Source: Pseudomonas poae
Lineage (GTDB): Bacteria > Pseudomonadota > Gammaproteobacteria > Pseudomonadales > Pseudomonadaceae
Direction of reading: 5' to 3'
DNA length: 64,000 bases
Assembly: GCF_001439785.1 (NCBI RefSeq)
Contig: NZ_JYLI01000011.1
Coordinates: forward strand, 62,001-126,000
How positions within the stretch are numbered: position 1 is the stretch's first letter; each line of letters opens with the position of its first letter. Positions 51,218 through 61,107 of this stretch are shown piece by piece. Below the pieces are notes generated by a model that saw only the letters and a list, made by a program, of their open reading frames with translations, was not told where the DNA came from and ran no database searches. The position numbers and the translations under genes were made by a program.

Positions 51218-52926
51218 TGGCAACCTTGTCGTGCAGTAAGCATGCTGCGCACCCGTAGCGTCAGGGCTTCGGGGCTGTAGGGCTTGCTCAGCAGATGAAT
51301 GTCGGGGCTCAGCAGGTGGTTGCTGGAGAGGATGTCGCGGGTGTGGCCGGAGGTAAACAGCACCGGCACGGGCGGCTGTTGCCGGCGCGCCCAGTCGGCC
51401 AGGTCGGTACTTCTGACCCGGCCTGGCATCACCACGTCGGTAAAGATCAGCTCCGGTTGCAGGCCGGTTTGCAGTTTTTGCATGGCCTGGTCACCGTCGT
51501 CGGCGGTGAGCACCGTGTAGCCTGACTGTTCGAGCACTTCCACCACGGTGAGGCGCACGCCTTCGTTATCCTCGACCACCAGGATGGTTTCCTGGCCGCC
51601 GATGGGCTCCACGGGTTCGTCCGACGACTCCTGGCATTCCTCGCCAAGGCTGCGCGGGAAATACAGCTGCACCACGGTGCCCTGGCCTTCGGCGCTGCAC
51701 ACGTCGACATGCCCGCCGCTTTGGCGCACAAAGCCGAACACCATGCTCAAACCCAGGCCGGTGCCGTGGCCGTCGCGCTTGGTGGTGAAGAACGGTTCGA
51801 ACACCTTGGCCTGGATCGCCGGTGACATGCCCACCCCGTTGTCACTCACCGACAGGCGCACGTATTCACCGGGGCAGATGCTTTTGCCCACGCAATCATT
51901 GGGGTTGAGGATGATATTTTCGCCGCTGATGCGAATCACGCCCTCGCCTTTCATGGCGTCCCGCGCGTTGATCGCCAGGTTGAGCAGGGCATTTTCCAGC
52001 TGATTGCGGTCGACGTGAATGCGCCACGGGTCGCGCGGCAGCTGCACATCGATATGGATGGTTTCACCCAGCGCACGCTGTAACAGCTCGCCGAGGTTTT
52101 CATAAATGCGCAAAGGGTTGTACACCGCCGGTGACAGCGGCTGGCGCCGGGCAAACGCGAGCAATTGCGAAGACAGCTTGGCGCCCCGGTCCACAGCGGC
52201 AATGGCCGCATTGACGCGGCGCTGCACCTGGGGGTTATCCGGCTCATGCCGGGCCAGCAGGTGCAGGTTGCCGGCGATCACTTGCAAAAGGTTATTGAAG
52301 TCGTGGGCCACGCCGCCGGTCAGGCCGCCGATGGCTTCGAGCTTCTGCGACTGGCGCAACTGCTCCTCGGCAGCAGAACGCGCCTGCACTTCGGCGGCAA
52401 CGCGCTGCTCCAGGTTGTGGGTGAGTTCCTGCCGCACTCGCTCGGACTTCACCAGTTCGGTGGTCTCCACCACAATCGCCAGCACCCCGGCCGGTTGCTG
52501 GTTGTCGCCGGCGACCGGGCTGTAGTAAAGGTCCAGCCACAGGGTTTCAGGCTGGCCGTTACGCGACAGCACCAGTTCCTTGTTGTTGAACGACAGCGTG
52601 CCGCCGGCCAGGCAGGTGTCCACCACATGCCGGTTGAACTCGGCCACTTCCGGCCAGCCCTGCTCCACCGGTGTGCCCAGCAGGTAGGGATGGCGCCCGC
52701 CGGCGAACACCGAATAGCTGTCGTTATAGATCATGTAACCCGCCCGCCCCCACAGCATCACCATCGGCACCGGGGATGCGAGCATCATCTGCACCGTGCA
52801 GGCCAGGCTGGTGGACCATTCGTCTAGCGGCCCCAGGTCGGTGTTCGACCAGTCGAACGCGCGAATGCGTTGGGCCATTTCACCGGCCCAGCCTTCACAG
52901 TCATGTGGATTGGATAAAAATTGCAT
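51214..52926 (-). CDS. Hybrid histidine kinase with C-terminal receiver
   Basis: 570 residues, no membrane segment, so cytoplasmic. PAS-like sensor (about 20-160, [19 protein letters not shown]), coiled coil, HisKA with His208 ([13 protein letters not shown]), HATPase ([29 protein letters not shown]) and receiver with Asp497 ([10 protein letters not shown]). ATG 52926 chosen; GTG 52941 possible. The gene ends in an ATGA overlap with the UvrA paralogue, which suggests a common job, for example DNA damage response. Signal unknown. Confidence 0.88.
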   Translation of the reverse strand: MQFLSNPHDCEGWAGEMAQRIRAFDWSNTDLGPLDEWSTSLACTVQMMLASPVPMVMLWGRAGYMIYNDSYSVFAGGRHPYLLGTPVEQGWPEVAEFNRHVVDTCLAGGTLSFNNKELVLSRNGQPETLWLDLYYSPVAGDNQQPAGVLAIVVETTELVKSERVRQELTHNLEQRVAAEVQARSAAEEQLRQSQKLEAIGGLTGGVAHDFNNLLQVIAGNLHLLARHEPDNPQVQRRVNAAIAAVDRGAKLSSQLLAFARRQPLSPAVYNPLRIYENLGELLQRALGETIHIDVQLPRDPWRIHVDRNQLENALLNLAINARDAMKGEGVIRISGENIILNPNDCVGKSICPGEYVRLSVSDNGVGMSPAIQAKVFEPFFTTKRDGHGTGLGLSMVFGFVRQSGGHVDVCSAEGQGTVVQLYFPRSLGEECQESSDEPVEPIGGQETILVVEDNEGVRLTVVEVLEQSGYTVLTADDGDQAMQKLQTGLQPELIFTDVVMPGRVRSTDLADWARRQQPPVPVLFTSGHTRDILSSNHLLSPDIHLLSKPYSPEALTLRVRSMLTARQGCQ

Positions 52927-53032
52927 GATGGGGCTCTGCACAAAGAGAACGTTCGCAACGTTTGGAGCATGCCAGGTGTAGATGGTTTCATCCGGACTTA
53001 TTTAGGGCGCAAACACCGTGCAATCAACGGCT

Positions 53033-56000
53033 TTAATGGAAATCCCGGCTGCGCACATGGATGCCGTCCAGCAATGGCGTCAGGTCGGTAAGACGGCCGG
53101 CGATAAGGTGGCGCACCTCGCCCACCGTCTCCCAGCGCCCGTCCACCTTGAGCAGTCGCGAACCCACCAGGGCCTGGCGTTGGCGTTCGGCCAGGTCGCG
53201 CCAGACCACCACGTTGAGGTTACCGAATTCATCTTCCAGGGTGACGAAGGTCACGCCGCTGGCAGTACCGGGCCGTTGCCGACCCGTGACCAGCCCCGCC
53301 ACGCTGACATTGCGCCCATGCTCCACCGTCGCCAGCTCCCGGGAACTGCGACAACGCCGCTTGCGCAGCTCCCCGCGCAACAAGGCCAGCGGGTGCGGGC
53401 CGAGCGTGGTGCCGAGGGTGGCGTAGTCGGCGTGCAGGTCTTCGCCCAACGTGGGCGCGGGCAACGCCACCGGGGTTTCGTCGGCGCTGGGCAGGCCGGC
53501 AAACAGCCCCAGCTGTTTATGCACCCCGGCCACGTCCCAGCGTGCCTGGTGCCGGTTGCCGGCCAGCGCGCGCAAGGCACCGGCATCGGCCAGCAGGGCC
53601 TGAGCGCGCGTATCCAGCCCGGCCCGCTCATCGAGATCGGCAATGTCGCCGAACACCCGGCGCCCACGCGCGGCCTCGATGCGCCGCGCGTCGTCTTCGC
53701 GAAACCCCGCGATCATGCGCAGCCCCAGGCGAATCGCCGGTTGCTGGCCGTCGATGGGCTCCAGGCTGCAATCCCAGTCACTGGCCAGCACGTCCACCGG
53801 CCGGATCTGCAGGCGATGACGGCGTGCGTCCTGCAGGATCTGGTCCGGGCTGTAGAAACCCATGGGCCAGCTGTTGATCAGCGCACAGGCGAACGCCGCC
53901 GGTTCATGGCACTTGAGCCAGCAACTGGCGTAGGTCAGCAAGGCAAAGCTGGCGGCGTGAGACTCGGGAAAACCATAGCTGCCAAAACCCTTGATCTGCT
54001 CGAAGATCTGCGCGGCAAAGGCTTCGGTGTAGCCGTTCTTCATCATGCCGGTGCGCAGGCGCGCCTGATGGGGCTCCAGCCCGCCATGGCGTTTCCAGGC
54101 GGCCATGGATCGGCGCAACTGGTCGGCCTCGCCGGGGCTGTAGTCGGCGGCGACCATGGCGATCTGCATCACCTGTTCCTGAAACAGCGGGATGCCCAGG
54201 GTGCGCTCCAGTACCTCTTTTAATGCAGGCGATGGATAGGTGGTGGGCTCTTCTTTATTACGCCGACGCAGATACGGATGCACCATGCCGCCCTGAATCG
54301 GCCCGGGCCGCACAATGGCGACTTCGATCACCAGGTCGTAAAACGCCTGCGGCTTGAGCCTGGGCAACATCGACATCTGCGCCCGCGACTCGATTTGGAA
54401 CACGCCAATGGTGTCGGCCTTGCTGATCATCGCGTAGGTGGCCGGGTCTTCCTTGGGGATCGACGCCAGCGTCAGGTCCAGGTTGCGGTGGCGGCGCAGC
54501 AGGTCGAAGCAGCGGCGGATCGCGCTGAGCATGCCCAGGGCGAGGATATCCACCTTGAGCAGGCCCACGGCGTCGAGGTCGTCCTTGTCCCACTGGATGA
54601 TGGTGCGCTCGGCCATCGCCGCGTTTTCCACCGGCACCAGGGTGTCCAGCGGGTGTTCGGAAATCACGAAGCCGCCGGGGTGCTGGGACAGGTGCCGGGG
54701 GAAGCCGATCAACTGTTGGGTCAGCGTGAGCACCCGGCGCAGGATCGGGCTGTCCGGGTCGAAGCCGCTTTCACGCAGGCGCGCCAGCGGTGGCGCATCA
54801 TCACTCCAGCGCCCGCAGCATTCGGCCAGCGCGTTGATCTGATCGGCTGGCAAGCCCAGGGCCTTGGCCACGTCGCGCACCGCGCCGGCCGCGTGGTAAC
54901 TGCTGACCACCGCCGTCAACGCCGCGCGGGTACGCCCATAGCGCTGGAACACATACTGCAATACCTCTTCGCGGCGTTCGTGTTCGAAGTCGACGTCAAT
55001 GTCCGGCGGTTCGTTGCGCTCCCTGGACAGGAAGCGCTCGAACAGCAGGCGGGTCAGGCTCGGGTCGATCTCGGTGATGCCCAGGGCAAAACACACCGCC
55101 GAATTGGCCGCCGAACCGCGCCCCTGGCACAGGATCGAACGGCTGCGGGCGAACCGCACGATGTCGTGCACCGTGAGGAAGTAACTTTCGTAGCCCAACT
55201 CGCTGATCAGCTCCAGCTCCGTGTGGATCTGCTGCAAGGTGTTGGGAGCGACACCCAGGGGCCAGCGCCGGGCGATGCCTTCTTCGGTGAGGGTACGCAG
55301 CCAGCTTTTGGCGCTGTGGCCGTCGGGCACCAGCTCGCGCGGGTAGTGGTAGCGCAACTGGTCGAGGTCGAAGGTGCAGCGCCGGGCGATGGCCAGGGTT
55401 TCATCGAGCAAGGCCTGGGGGTACAGCGCGGCGAGTGCGTCGAGGCTGCGCAGGTGGCGTTCGCCATTGGGGTGCAGGCGCGTGCCGGCTTCGGCCACCG
55501 GCACGTGATGGCGGATGGCGGTCATGGTGTCTTGCAGGGCGCGGCGACCGCGTGCATGCATGTGCACATCGCCGCAGGCCACCGCCGGGAGGTGCAGGCG
55601 GGCGGCCAGCTGCAGGCGCTGCTCCAGATGGCGCGCATCGTCCTGGCCGCAGTGCAGGTGCACCGCCAGCCACAGACAGTCGGCGAAGGTGCGGCGCAGC
55701 CATTGGATATCGGTTTGGGTATTGCCATCTTCGGCCACCCACAGCGCCAGCAGGCCGGAAAACGGTGTGTCGAAGTCCTCCCGCAGCAGCCGATAGCGGC
55801 CCTTTTCGGCGCGTCGCCGGGCCAGGGTGATCAGGCGGCACAGGTGCTGGTAACCGTTGAGGTCCTGCACCAGCAACACCAGTTTCGGGCCGTTTTCGAT
55901 GCGCATCTCGCTGCCGATGATCAGCGGCACTTCCACCGCCTTCGCCGCCTGCCACGCCCGCACGATACCCGACAAGGTGCATTCATCGGTGATCGCCAGC

Positions 56001-56104
56001 GCGCGGTAGCCCTGCTGTTTGGCGCGCTCGAACAACTCCAGCGCACTGGAGGCGCCGCGCTGGAAGCTGAAGTTGGACAGGCAGTGCAGTTCGGCGTAGT
56101 TCAT
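53033..56104 (-). CDS. dnaE2: Error-prone DNA polymerase III alpha subunit
   Basis: 1023-residue C-family polymerase (ImuC), translesion polymerase of the mutasome. PHP domain at the start ([29 protein letters not shown]), catalytic palm with the aspartates in [21 protein letters not shown], and C-terminal OB domain ([21 protein letters not shown]). ATG 56104 overlaps the ImuB stop codon as ATGA; the longer frame to 56371 lies inside imuB. Needs ImuA and ImuB as partners. Confidence 0.95.
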   Translation of the reverse strand: MNYAELHCLSNFSFQRGASSALELFERAKQQGYRALAITDECTLSGIVRAWQAAKAVEVPLIIGSEMRIENGPKLVLLVQDLNGYQHLCRLITLARRRAEKGRYRLLREDFDTPFSGLLALWVAEDGNTQTDIQWLRRTFADCLWLAVHLHCGQDDARHLEQRLQLAARLHLPAVACGDVHMHARGRRALQDTMTAIRHHVPVAEAGTRLHPNGERHLRSLDALAALYPQALLDETLAIARRCTFDLDQLRYHYPRELVPDGHSAKSWLRTLTEEGIARRWPLGVAPNTLQQIHTELELISELGYESYFLTVHDIVRFARSRSILCQGRGSAANSAVCFALGITEIDPSLTRLLFERFLSRERNEPPDIDVDFEHERREEVLQYVFQRYGRTRAALTAVVSSYHAAGAVRDVAKALGLPADQINALAECCGRWSDDAPPLARLRESGFDPDSPILRRVLTLTQQLIGFPRHLSQHPGGFVISEHPLDTLVPVENAAMAERTIIQWDKDDLDAVGLLKVDILALGMLSAIRRCFDLLRRHRNLDLTLASIPKEDPATYAMISKADTIGVFQIESRAQMSMLPRLKPQAFYDLVIEVAIVRPGPIQGGMVHPYLRRRNKEEPTTYPSPALKEVLERTLGIPLFQEQVMQIAMVAADYSPGEADQLRRSMAAWKRHGGLEPHQARLRTGMMKNGYTEAFAAQIFEQIKGFGSYGFPESHAASFALLTYASCWLKCHEPAAFACALINSWPMGFYSPDQILQDARRHRLQIRPVDVLASDWDCSLEPIDGQQPAIRLGLRMIAGFREDDARRIEAARGRRVFGDIADLDERAGLDTRAQALLADAGALRALAGNRHQARWDVAGVHKQLGLFAGLPSADETPVALPAPTLGEDLHADYATLGTTLGPHPLALLRGELRKRRCRSSRELATVEHGRNVSVAGLVTGRQRPGTASGVTFVTLEDEFGNLNVVVWRDLAERQRQALVGSRLLKVDGRWETVGEVRHLIAGRLTDLTPLLDGIHVRSRDFH

Positions 56105-57516
56105 GAAAACCAGCCTTGCAGCCATAGTCCGTCGCTTTGCCCCACGCTGCGATAGGCCCAACCTTGCTGACCGGCACGGGTCTGGATCAGATAGTAGTCG
56201 CGGCGAATATCGGCGCCGTCCCACCAGCCGGATTCGATGCGTTCCGGGCCCATCAGGATCTGCACCCCCTGCTCGGCCAGCAGGGTCGGCTCGCGCAGCA
56301 GCCAGCCAGGGCGTTGCACCTTGTTCAGGGTTGGGCAAGGGTGTTTGTCGACCGCCGCCTGCCAGGCACATTCGGGGCGGTGATCGGCATGAAAACGCAG
56401 GCCCTGCACCGCCTCATCCCCCAGGCGCGCGCGCAGGCGTTCGCGCAGTTGCTCCCACGGCAGGGTTTGTTGCGGGCGGTCGTCAAACAGGTCCTGGCGT
56501 TGCGGTACGAACAACGGCAGGTCCTCGGCCACCAGGCGAAAGCCGCGTACCGGCGCGGTGACCTGCACCTGCTCAAGCCGCCCGCGGGCCAGTTCGAACA
56601 GCATCGCCGGTTCGCGCTCGGCGCTGAGCAGGCCGACCTTGATCACGCTGTCCGGCGCCTGGGCGTGTTCCAGGTGCAGGTCGAACCGTTGCACACCGCT
56701 GTCGCGGCCGCAGAGGAAGGCCGATAGATCGCCGGTTAAACGGCGCAAGGGAAACAGCAGCGCCTGGTGGGAGTGCACGTCAAAATTCAACTCGATGCGC
56801 GCATCGAACTGGTCCGGCGGCTGATAGAAAGCCAGGGCCAGTGGCCGTTGCCCGCTCAAGGTATCCAGGTGCTGCAGCAGCCCGGCTTCAAACCGCCGCG
56901 CCAGGGTATGCCGGGGCAGCGCCTGTACCTGGGCCAGCGTGCGCAGGCCCATGCGCGCCAAGGCGGTGGCGACCTGCGGGTTGAGGCCTGCGCGGTCGAC
57001 GGGCAGCGGCGCCAGGGCGTGCAGCAAGGCGCTGTCGTCGGCCACGGCCAGGCCATCGTAGAGGTTCGCCAGCACCCGCGCCGCCGCCGGGTTGGGGGCG
57101 GCGACGATGCGGTGGCGAAACCCCAGTTCGGTGAGCTCTTTGCGCAGGCGCGCCTCGAACTGCGGCCAGGGCCCAAACAGCCCCAGGCTCGACTCGATCT
57201 CGAACAACAGCGCGCGCGGGTAAAACACACTGACCTGGGAGCTGAAGCGGTAGGCCCAGGCCGCGAGAAACTGTTGCCAGTGTTCAATTTGGGCTGGGTC
57301 ATACTCGGCGCTGGCAAAGGTTTTGCTGAGCGCATGGGCGGCCGTCAGCGACTGGCCGGGGCGCAAGCCCAAGGCGCGCGCGGCGGCATTGGCCGTTTGC
57401 ACGACGCGTCGCTGCGGCGTGCCCGCCAGCAGCACCAGGGGTTGGTCCGGCTCGGGATGCAGACGCTGCACCCCGTCCAGCGCCAATTGCGGGAAGACAA
57501 TACACACCCAGCGCAT
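56101..57516 (-). CDS. imuB: Y-family polymerase-like mutasome protein
   Basis: 471 residues of the DinB/UmuC superfamily. The start [20 protein letters not shown] lacks the catalytic D-x-D/FF of active Y polymerases, as expected for ImuB, which works as a beta-clamp adapter. Helix-hairpin-helix part ([20 protein letters not shown], ~210-235) and C-terminal part with the likely clamp-binding region. Follows imuA after 7 bases; ATGA overlap to dnaE2. SOS-controlled through lexA2. Confidence 0.93.
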   Translation of the reverse strand: MRWVCIVFPQLALDGVQRLHPEPDQPLVLLAGTPQRRVVQTANAAARALGLRPGQSLTAAHALSKTFASAEYDPAQIEHWQQFLAAWAYRFSSQVSVFYPRALLFEIESSLGLFGPWPQFEARLRKELTELGFRHRIVAAPNPAAARVLANLYDGLAVADDSALLHALAPLPVDRAGLNPQVATALARMGLRTLAQVQALPRHTLARRFEAGLLQHLDTLSGQRPLALAFYQPPDQFDARIELNFDVHSHQALLFPLRRLTGDLSAFLCGRDSGVQRFDLHLEHAQAPDSVIKVGLLSAEREPAMLFELARGRLEQVQVTAPVRGFRLVAEDLPLFVPQRQDLFDDRPQQTLPWEQLRERLRARLGDEAVQGLRFHADHRPECAWQAAVDKHPCPTLNKVQRPGWLLREPTLLAEQGVQILMGPERIESGWWDGADIRRDYYLIQTRAGQQGWAYRSVGQSDGLWLQGWFS

Positions 57517-57523
57517 GGCAACC

Positions 57524-58138
57524 TCAGTGCCCGGCCAGCGCGATCGGCGCCGGGTGGGCCAGCCCGCCCCGACACTTGAGCACACGCACCTGCGCAGGCC
57601 GCGTCTCGATCGCCAGGCGCAGGGCCGCCGGCGACGCATTGACCGCCTCGCCCAATGCGCGCCAGGCGAATGCCAGGGTCTGCCCGGTTTCCGCCGCCAC
57701 CTGCAGGCGACGCAAGGCGCGGTCATCGGCCTTGCGCGGCCAGCACAGCACAGCACCGCAACTGCCAGAACGCAGGCACTGTTCCGCCGCCCACAGCGCG
57801 TCGCGCTCCTCGGCCTGGATGACGGCGAGCTGGCGCAGGTCCACCCCGGCGTTGTGCCAGGCATGGGCATACGGCGTGTAGGGCGGCGCCACCAGCACGA
57901 TGCGCTCCCCCGCCGCCGACAGACGCGCCAGGGTCGGCAGCACCAGTTGCAATTCGCCCACGCCCTCCTTGGCCATCAGGATTTCGCTGAGGGCTGACTC
58001 CGGCCAGCCACCGCTGGGCAACACCGCATCCAGCGCCGCCAGCCCCGTGGGGTGCACGCTGGCCGGTGGCGCGGCGGGCCGGCCTTTCCACACGCGGCCG
58101 CCATTGAACAGCGTGTCCAGCGCAATGACGGCGCCCAT
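57524..58138 (-). CDS. imuA: Translesion synthesis-associated protein ImuA
   Basis: 204 residues, RecA/SulA-like domain without a good Walker A (TGLAALDAVLPSGGWPESALSE; GELQLVLPTLARLSAAGERI). ATG 58138 shares one base with the TGA of lexA (TGATG), so it is co-translated. Part of the lexA2-imuA-imuB-dnaE2 cassette. Confidence 0.93.
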   Translation of the reverse strand: MGAVIALDTLFNGGRVWKGRPAAPPASVHPTGLAALDAVLPSGGWPESALSEILMAKEGVGELQLVLPTLARLSAAGERIVLVAPPYTPYAHAWHNAGVDLRQLAVIQAEERDALWAAEQCLRSGSCGAVLCWPRKADDRALRRLQVAAETGQTLAFAWRALGEAVNASPAALRLAIETRPAQVRVLKCRGGLAHPAPIALAGH

Positions 58139-58755
58139 CAACCCTGCCTCACCAGGCCGCAGAATACGCCTTCGATGGCCAGGTCCTGGTCGGGCCCCAC
58201 CACGATGGGCTGATACGCCGGGTTGCGCGGCAGCAGACGCACGCTGTCGCCATGGCGCTCGAACCGCTTGATGGTGACTTCGCCATCCAGGCGCGCCACC
58301 ACGATCTGCCCGTTTACGGCCTCTGCACTGCGGCGCACACCCACGAGGTCACCGTCGAGAATGCCGTCTTCGATCATCGAATCGCCCTGCACCCGCAGCA
58401 GGTAATCCGGAGTTTTGGCGAACGTGGCCGGGTCCAGTTGCAGGCGGCTGTGCACCTCGGCATCGGCACCAATGGGCAGCCCGGCGGCAACGCGACCGAG
58501 CACCGGCACATCCAGCCAGTCGGGCCGCGACGGCTGGTTGAGCAGCCGAATACCGCGAGCCTGGTTGGGGTTGACCTCGATAAAACCGGCCTCGGTCAGG
58601 GCCAGCACATGCTTGCGTGCCACGCTGCGCGAGGCAAAACCGAACGCCTCGGCGATCTCGGCGAGGCTGGGAGACTGCCCTTGCTGCGCGATGCGATCGC
58701 GGATAAAGGTCAGGATGGCGGTGCGGCGGGGGGTTAGAGTCGTCATGGAGTACAT
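58138..58755 (-). CDS. lexA: SOS repressor LexA (second-type, LexA2)
   Basis: 205 residues: winged helix (SPSLAEIAEAFGFASRSVAR, 28-47), self-cleavage site Ala91-Gly92 (GRVAAGLP), catalytic Ser126 (QGDSMIEDG) and Lys163 (EVTIKRF). ATG 58755 preferred because AGGAG lies 5 bases before it; ATG 58746 gives three residues less. Operator at 58747-58764 covers this start codon. In P. putida the second LexA, in the same cassette, controls it through such a site; assignment as LexA2 follows from context. Confidence 0.94.
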   Translation of the reverse strand: MYSMTTLTPRRTAILTFIRDRIAQQGQSPSLAEIAEAFGFASRSVARKHVLALTEAGFIEVNPNQARGIRLLNQPSRPDWLDVPVLGRVAAGLPIGADAEVHSRLQLDPATFAKTPDYLLRVQGDSMIEDGILDGDLVGVRRSAEAVNGQIVVARLDGEVTIKRFERHGDSVRLLPRNPAYQPIVVGPDQDLAIEGVFCGLVRQG

Positions 58756-58764
58756 TTGTACTCC
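58747..58764. promoter_or_regulatory. LexA2 operator over the lexA start codon
   Basis: GGAGTACA-TT-TGTACTCC, an 18-base perfect palindrome containing AGTAC-N4-GTACT (58749-58762), the form known for Pseudomonas LexA2. It covers the Shine-Dalgarno sequence and the ATG (58753-58755 on the minus strand), so repressor binding may block transcription early. Confidence 0.9.
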
Positions 58765-58803
58765 TGCGGGAAATTTCTGACAATAGCCGGTAGTCGGGAG
58801 TGT

Positions 58804-59012
58804 TCACTGAAGCCAGGCGCACCAATAGTCCCAACTGACAGCCCAAATCATCGCAAGTCGATAGGACCATCCGGTCCAGCGTTTGAGTGATAGCGGAACG
58901 GCGGATAACTCTGCCTCAGTCATAAAACTTTTTTCACTGAGCCCTACAGAAGGCCAAAAGCGACGAATGTGTCGATGAACATCACGAGGGTGTAGGCGAC
59001 AAACCAGGACAT
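58804..59012 (-). pseudogene. Decayed third copy of the small membrane protein gene
   Basis: Begins at ATG 59012, 3 bases after the stop of the intact gene, with GAGGGG upstream, and reads MSWFVAYTLVMFIDTFVAFG, then stops. Without its middle part, the C-terminus resumes at about 58926: FMTEAELSAVPLSLKRWTGW ... YWCAWLQ to TGA 58804, clearly like the end of the neighbours (VTEEELASVPPVLKRWALWPYR). So a full gene lost its centre by deletion. Confidence 0.72.
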
Positions 59013-59014
59013 CG

Positions 59015-59392
59015 TTAAGTCCCCTCTGGCCACCATTTGAACCACGCGTACCAAGCGCCTGTTGCGATAATCCAAATATAAGAAACACGATATGGCCACA
59101 ATGCCCAACGCTTGAGCACCGGAGGAACAGATGCCAATTCCTCTTCAGTGACAAGGCCTGCTTTCAGAAAGCGCTTGGGCATCGAGAGGATGTCAATCAT
59201 CAACCCCATACGATGAAACCGGTCGATTCGACTGTTTTTCTTCCAAAAGCGCTTATGTCTACGAACTTTTTCGTTATTGTCAAAGTAACTTTCCAGCTCG
59301 TCGAGTTTTGCATACTCGGCAAAAAGCATCAGGCTCAGGAGTACAAAAATACCCGCGAGATGCACGATGATTAAGGCAAGAAAAAACGACAC
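59015..59392 (-). CDS. Small membrane protein, putative immunity protein of module 1
   Basis: 125 residues from GTG 59392. Membrane segment at residues 3-24 (FFLALIIVHLAGIFVLLSLM), a central charged part (KVRRHKRFWKKNSRIDRFHRM) and a second hydrophobic part at about 98-116 (WPYRVSYIWIIATGAWYAWF). Begins 2 bases after the stop of the large gene, so coupled to it. About half identical to the protein at 60727. Role as immunity protein against the upstream product is inferred from pairing and divergence; not a family I can name. Confidence 0.65.
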   Translation of the reverse strand: MSFFLALIIVHLAGIFVLLSLMLFAEYAKLDELESYFDNNEKVRRHKRFWKKNSRIDRFHRMGLMIDILSMPKRFLKAGLVTEEELASVPPVLKRWALWPYRVSYIWIIATGAWYAWFKWWPEGT

Positions 59393-59394
59393 GG

Positions 59395-60390
59395 TCAGGC
59401 ACCCTCTGGCTCGAAGATCAAGTCACCGTTGAGCTCAAGTATCTTTCCACCCAGAAATGCACTTTCATCACCAAGAACCGAACCTGCCTCATAGCCACCT
59501 GCAGCGCCGCCAATAACTGCGCAAGCAAGCGCACCCTGCCCTTTCATAGAAATACCCAACACCATATGGCAAACACTACGAGATAACTTCGCACCTACAT
59601 GTCCACCAAAAACCGATCCCATTACCCCACCCACAAATCTGCCTGTCTCCACATACTTCGCCCTTCGACATTGCGCCTCTCTCCCCGTCACACACGCCTC
59701 CCTGACCTCCAACCCAGTAACGCCTACATCCAGCGCCAACCCAATGTAAGTCCCTTTGCCCAGCCATTTCGACATCTGCGCAATCTCCCGAATCCGCTTC
59801 GCATATCCCGCTATCTCACCTTTATGCAGATAGCTTCTGGTCGAAATTCCCAGCACTTTCCTCAACGACTCATTGCCGCGTAAACCTGTACCGAACCTCG
59901 CAGCACCTTGCAGTTGCAATTCCAACCGGCTGAACAACGTTTGGCGCTGGCGGATAAAGTTCTCCCTGCTCAGATCCCCACTTCTCAACCTCTGATGCAC
60001 TTGTTCGATTTCCTCCAAAGTTTGCGCCACTTCATCCAGATGCCGCGCCCAGGCGGATGTAGCACTGCCAATACCAATCGAGCCATACGCAAGAAAACTC
60101 TGCAGCAAATCATAATTGCCGATCACCACCGCGCCGGCCGACGTATTCAACTCCAGGCTGCGACGAACCTGTTCAGCATGCCGCATCAACCAGGCCTCCT
60201 CGCCGGAACAGCTCACGCTGCCGACATCGGGAATAATCACCAATTGCCCCGGTGCCACCAGACCAGGGCGCAGGTGTCGGTTCAGTACGTCGAAATGATC
60301 AGAGCGCTGTCGATTCAGGCCGCCGCCCATCAAGCGCGATTTCAAACTCTCGTAGTCCATTGTGCGGTCATTGATATAGCTCTGCGCCAT
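59395..60390 (-). CDS. Putative membrane-acting toxin/effector, module 1
   Basis: 331 residues, no signal peptide. N-terminal part 1-105 (DHFDVLNRHLRPGLVAPGQL, VIIPDVGSVSCSGEEAWLMR) slightly recalls a LysM-like fold; 112-165 is a charged helical part; C-terminal 210-315 has glycine-zipper hydrophobic segments (KWLGKGTYIGLALDVGVTGL; RFVGGVMGSVFGGHVGAKLS; ALACAVIGGAAGGYEAGSVL) and paired cysteines (EACVTGREAQC). This looks like a protein that enters a membrane, and the small membrane protein behind it would protect the producer. Function is inference; secretion route (for example type VI) cannot be shown, as no secretion gene is in the window. Confidence 0.65.
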   Translation of the reverse strand: MAQSYINDRTMDYESLKSRLMGGGLNRQRSDHFDVLNRHLRPGLVAPGQLVIIPDVGSVSCSGEEAWLMRHAEQVRRSLELNTSAGAVVIGNYDLLQSFLAYGSIGIGSATSAWARHLDEVAQTLEEIEQVHQRLRSGDLSRENFIRQRQTLFSRLELQLQGAARFGTGLRGNESLRKVLGISTRSYLHKGEIAGYAKRIREIAQMSKWLGKGTYIGLALDVGVTGLEVREACVTGREAQCRRAKYVETGRFVGGVMGSVFGGHVGAKLSRSVCHMVLGISMKGQGALACAVIGGAAGGYEAGSVLGDESAFLGGKILELNGDLIFEPEGA

Positions 60391-60573
60391 GCCTTACATC
60401 CGGGATGCAATGAAACTGGCGTCGAAATATAAGCAGGGGAGCACGGCCTGGACACAAGTCCGGGAGGGGTCCATCACATTTGGGAAGCTGCCTACACGGC
60501 AGAGACTTTGCGCTTACAGAAAGCGGCCCGACCTACCGTCAAACCTTCGGCAATAGCCGGTAGTCGGGAGCGC

Positions 60574-60698
60574 TCACTGAAGCCAGGCGCACCAATAGCC
60601 CCAACTGACAGCCCAAATCATCGCAAGTCGATAGGGCCATCCGGTCCAGCGTTTGAGTGATAGCGGAACGGCGGATAACTCTGCCTCAGTCATAAACC
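60574..60698 (-). pseudogene. C-terminal fragment of a small membrane protein gene
   Basis: Reads FMTEAELSAVPLSLKRWTGW, PYRLAMIWAVSWGYWCAWLQ to TGA 60574; two residues differ from the fragment at 58804. No start part is present upstream, only a T-rich junction (60698-60715). Remnant of the duplication. Confidence 0.7.
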
Positions 60699-60726
60699 TT
60701 TTTTTCACGGCGTCCGTTGGATCACA

Positions 60727-61104
60727 TCAGATTTGAATGTCGAACCACCAAAACCAGAGGCACCAAACGATGGTTGCGCCTCCCCAAATATAAGTAAGGT
60801 AAAAGGGCCACAGCACCCAACGCCTGAGTGACAAGGAAATGGATTGCAGTTCGGCCTCCGTCACGATTCCTGCTTCCACATGGCGTTTTGAATCGGACAA
60901 AAACTCATAAATCTGCAACATGCGATAAAACCTGTCGATTGGCTGGTTTCTTCCCCAAAAGCGTTTAGTGTCGCGAACCTTTTCATTTTGGCTGAAGCAG
61001 CTTTCCAGACTGTCGAGTTTTACGTATTCGGCAAATAGTCGCAGCCCCAGGGTAACAAGGCCTCCAACAAACCAGACGACGGTGTAGACGAGAAAGAATG
61101 ACAC
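60727..61104 (-). CDS. Small membrane protein, putative immunity protein of module 2
   Basis: 125 residues from GTG 61104 with AAGGGG upstream. Same plan as the protein at 59015: membrane segment 3-24 (FFLVYTVVWFVGGLVTLGLR), a shared LDSLES-F--NEKVRDTKRFW block, RF-RM, TEAELQSISLSLRRWVLWPF, and a hydrophobic end (YIWGGATIVWCLWFWW). Starts 3 bases after the stop of the large gene at 61108. Confidence 0.65.
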   Translation of the reverse strand: MSFFLVYTVVWFVGGLVTLGLRLFAEYVKLDSLESCFSQNEKVRDTKRFWGRNQPIDRFYRMLQIYEFLSDSKRHVEAGIVTEAELQSISLSLRRWVLWPFYLTYIWGGATIVWCLWFWWFDIQI

Positions 61105-61107
61105 TTA

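Noticed and set aside
54278..56155. 625-codon plus-strand ORF
   Set aside because: Complete antisense of dnaE2; amino-acid composition is that of a shadow frame.
58765..58803. Further SOS boxes in front of the large duplicated genes
   Set aside because: No AGTAC-N4-GTACT or CTGT-N8-ACAG site was seen upstream of 60390 or 62103, so SOS control of the toxin-like modules is not supported.
59908..60432. 174-codon plus-strand ORF (and its twin at 61510-62145)
   Set aside because: Duplicated only because the large genes beneath are duplicated; lies antisense to them, no ribosome binding site.
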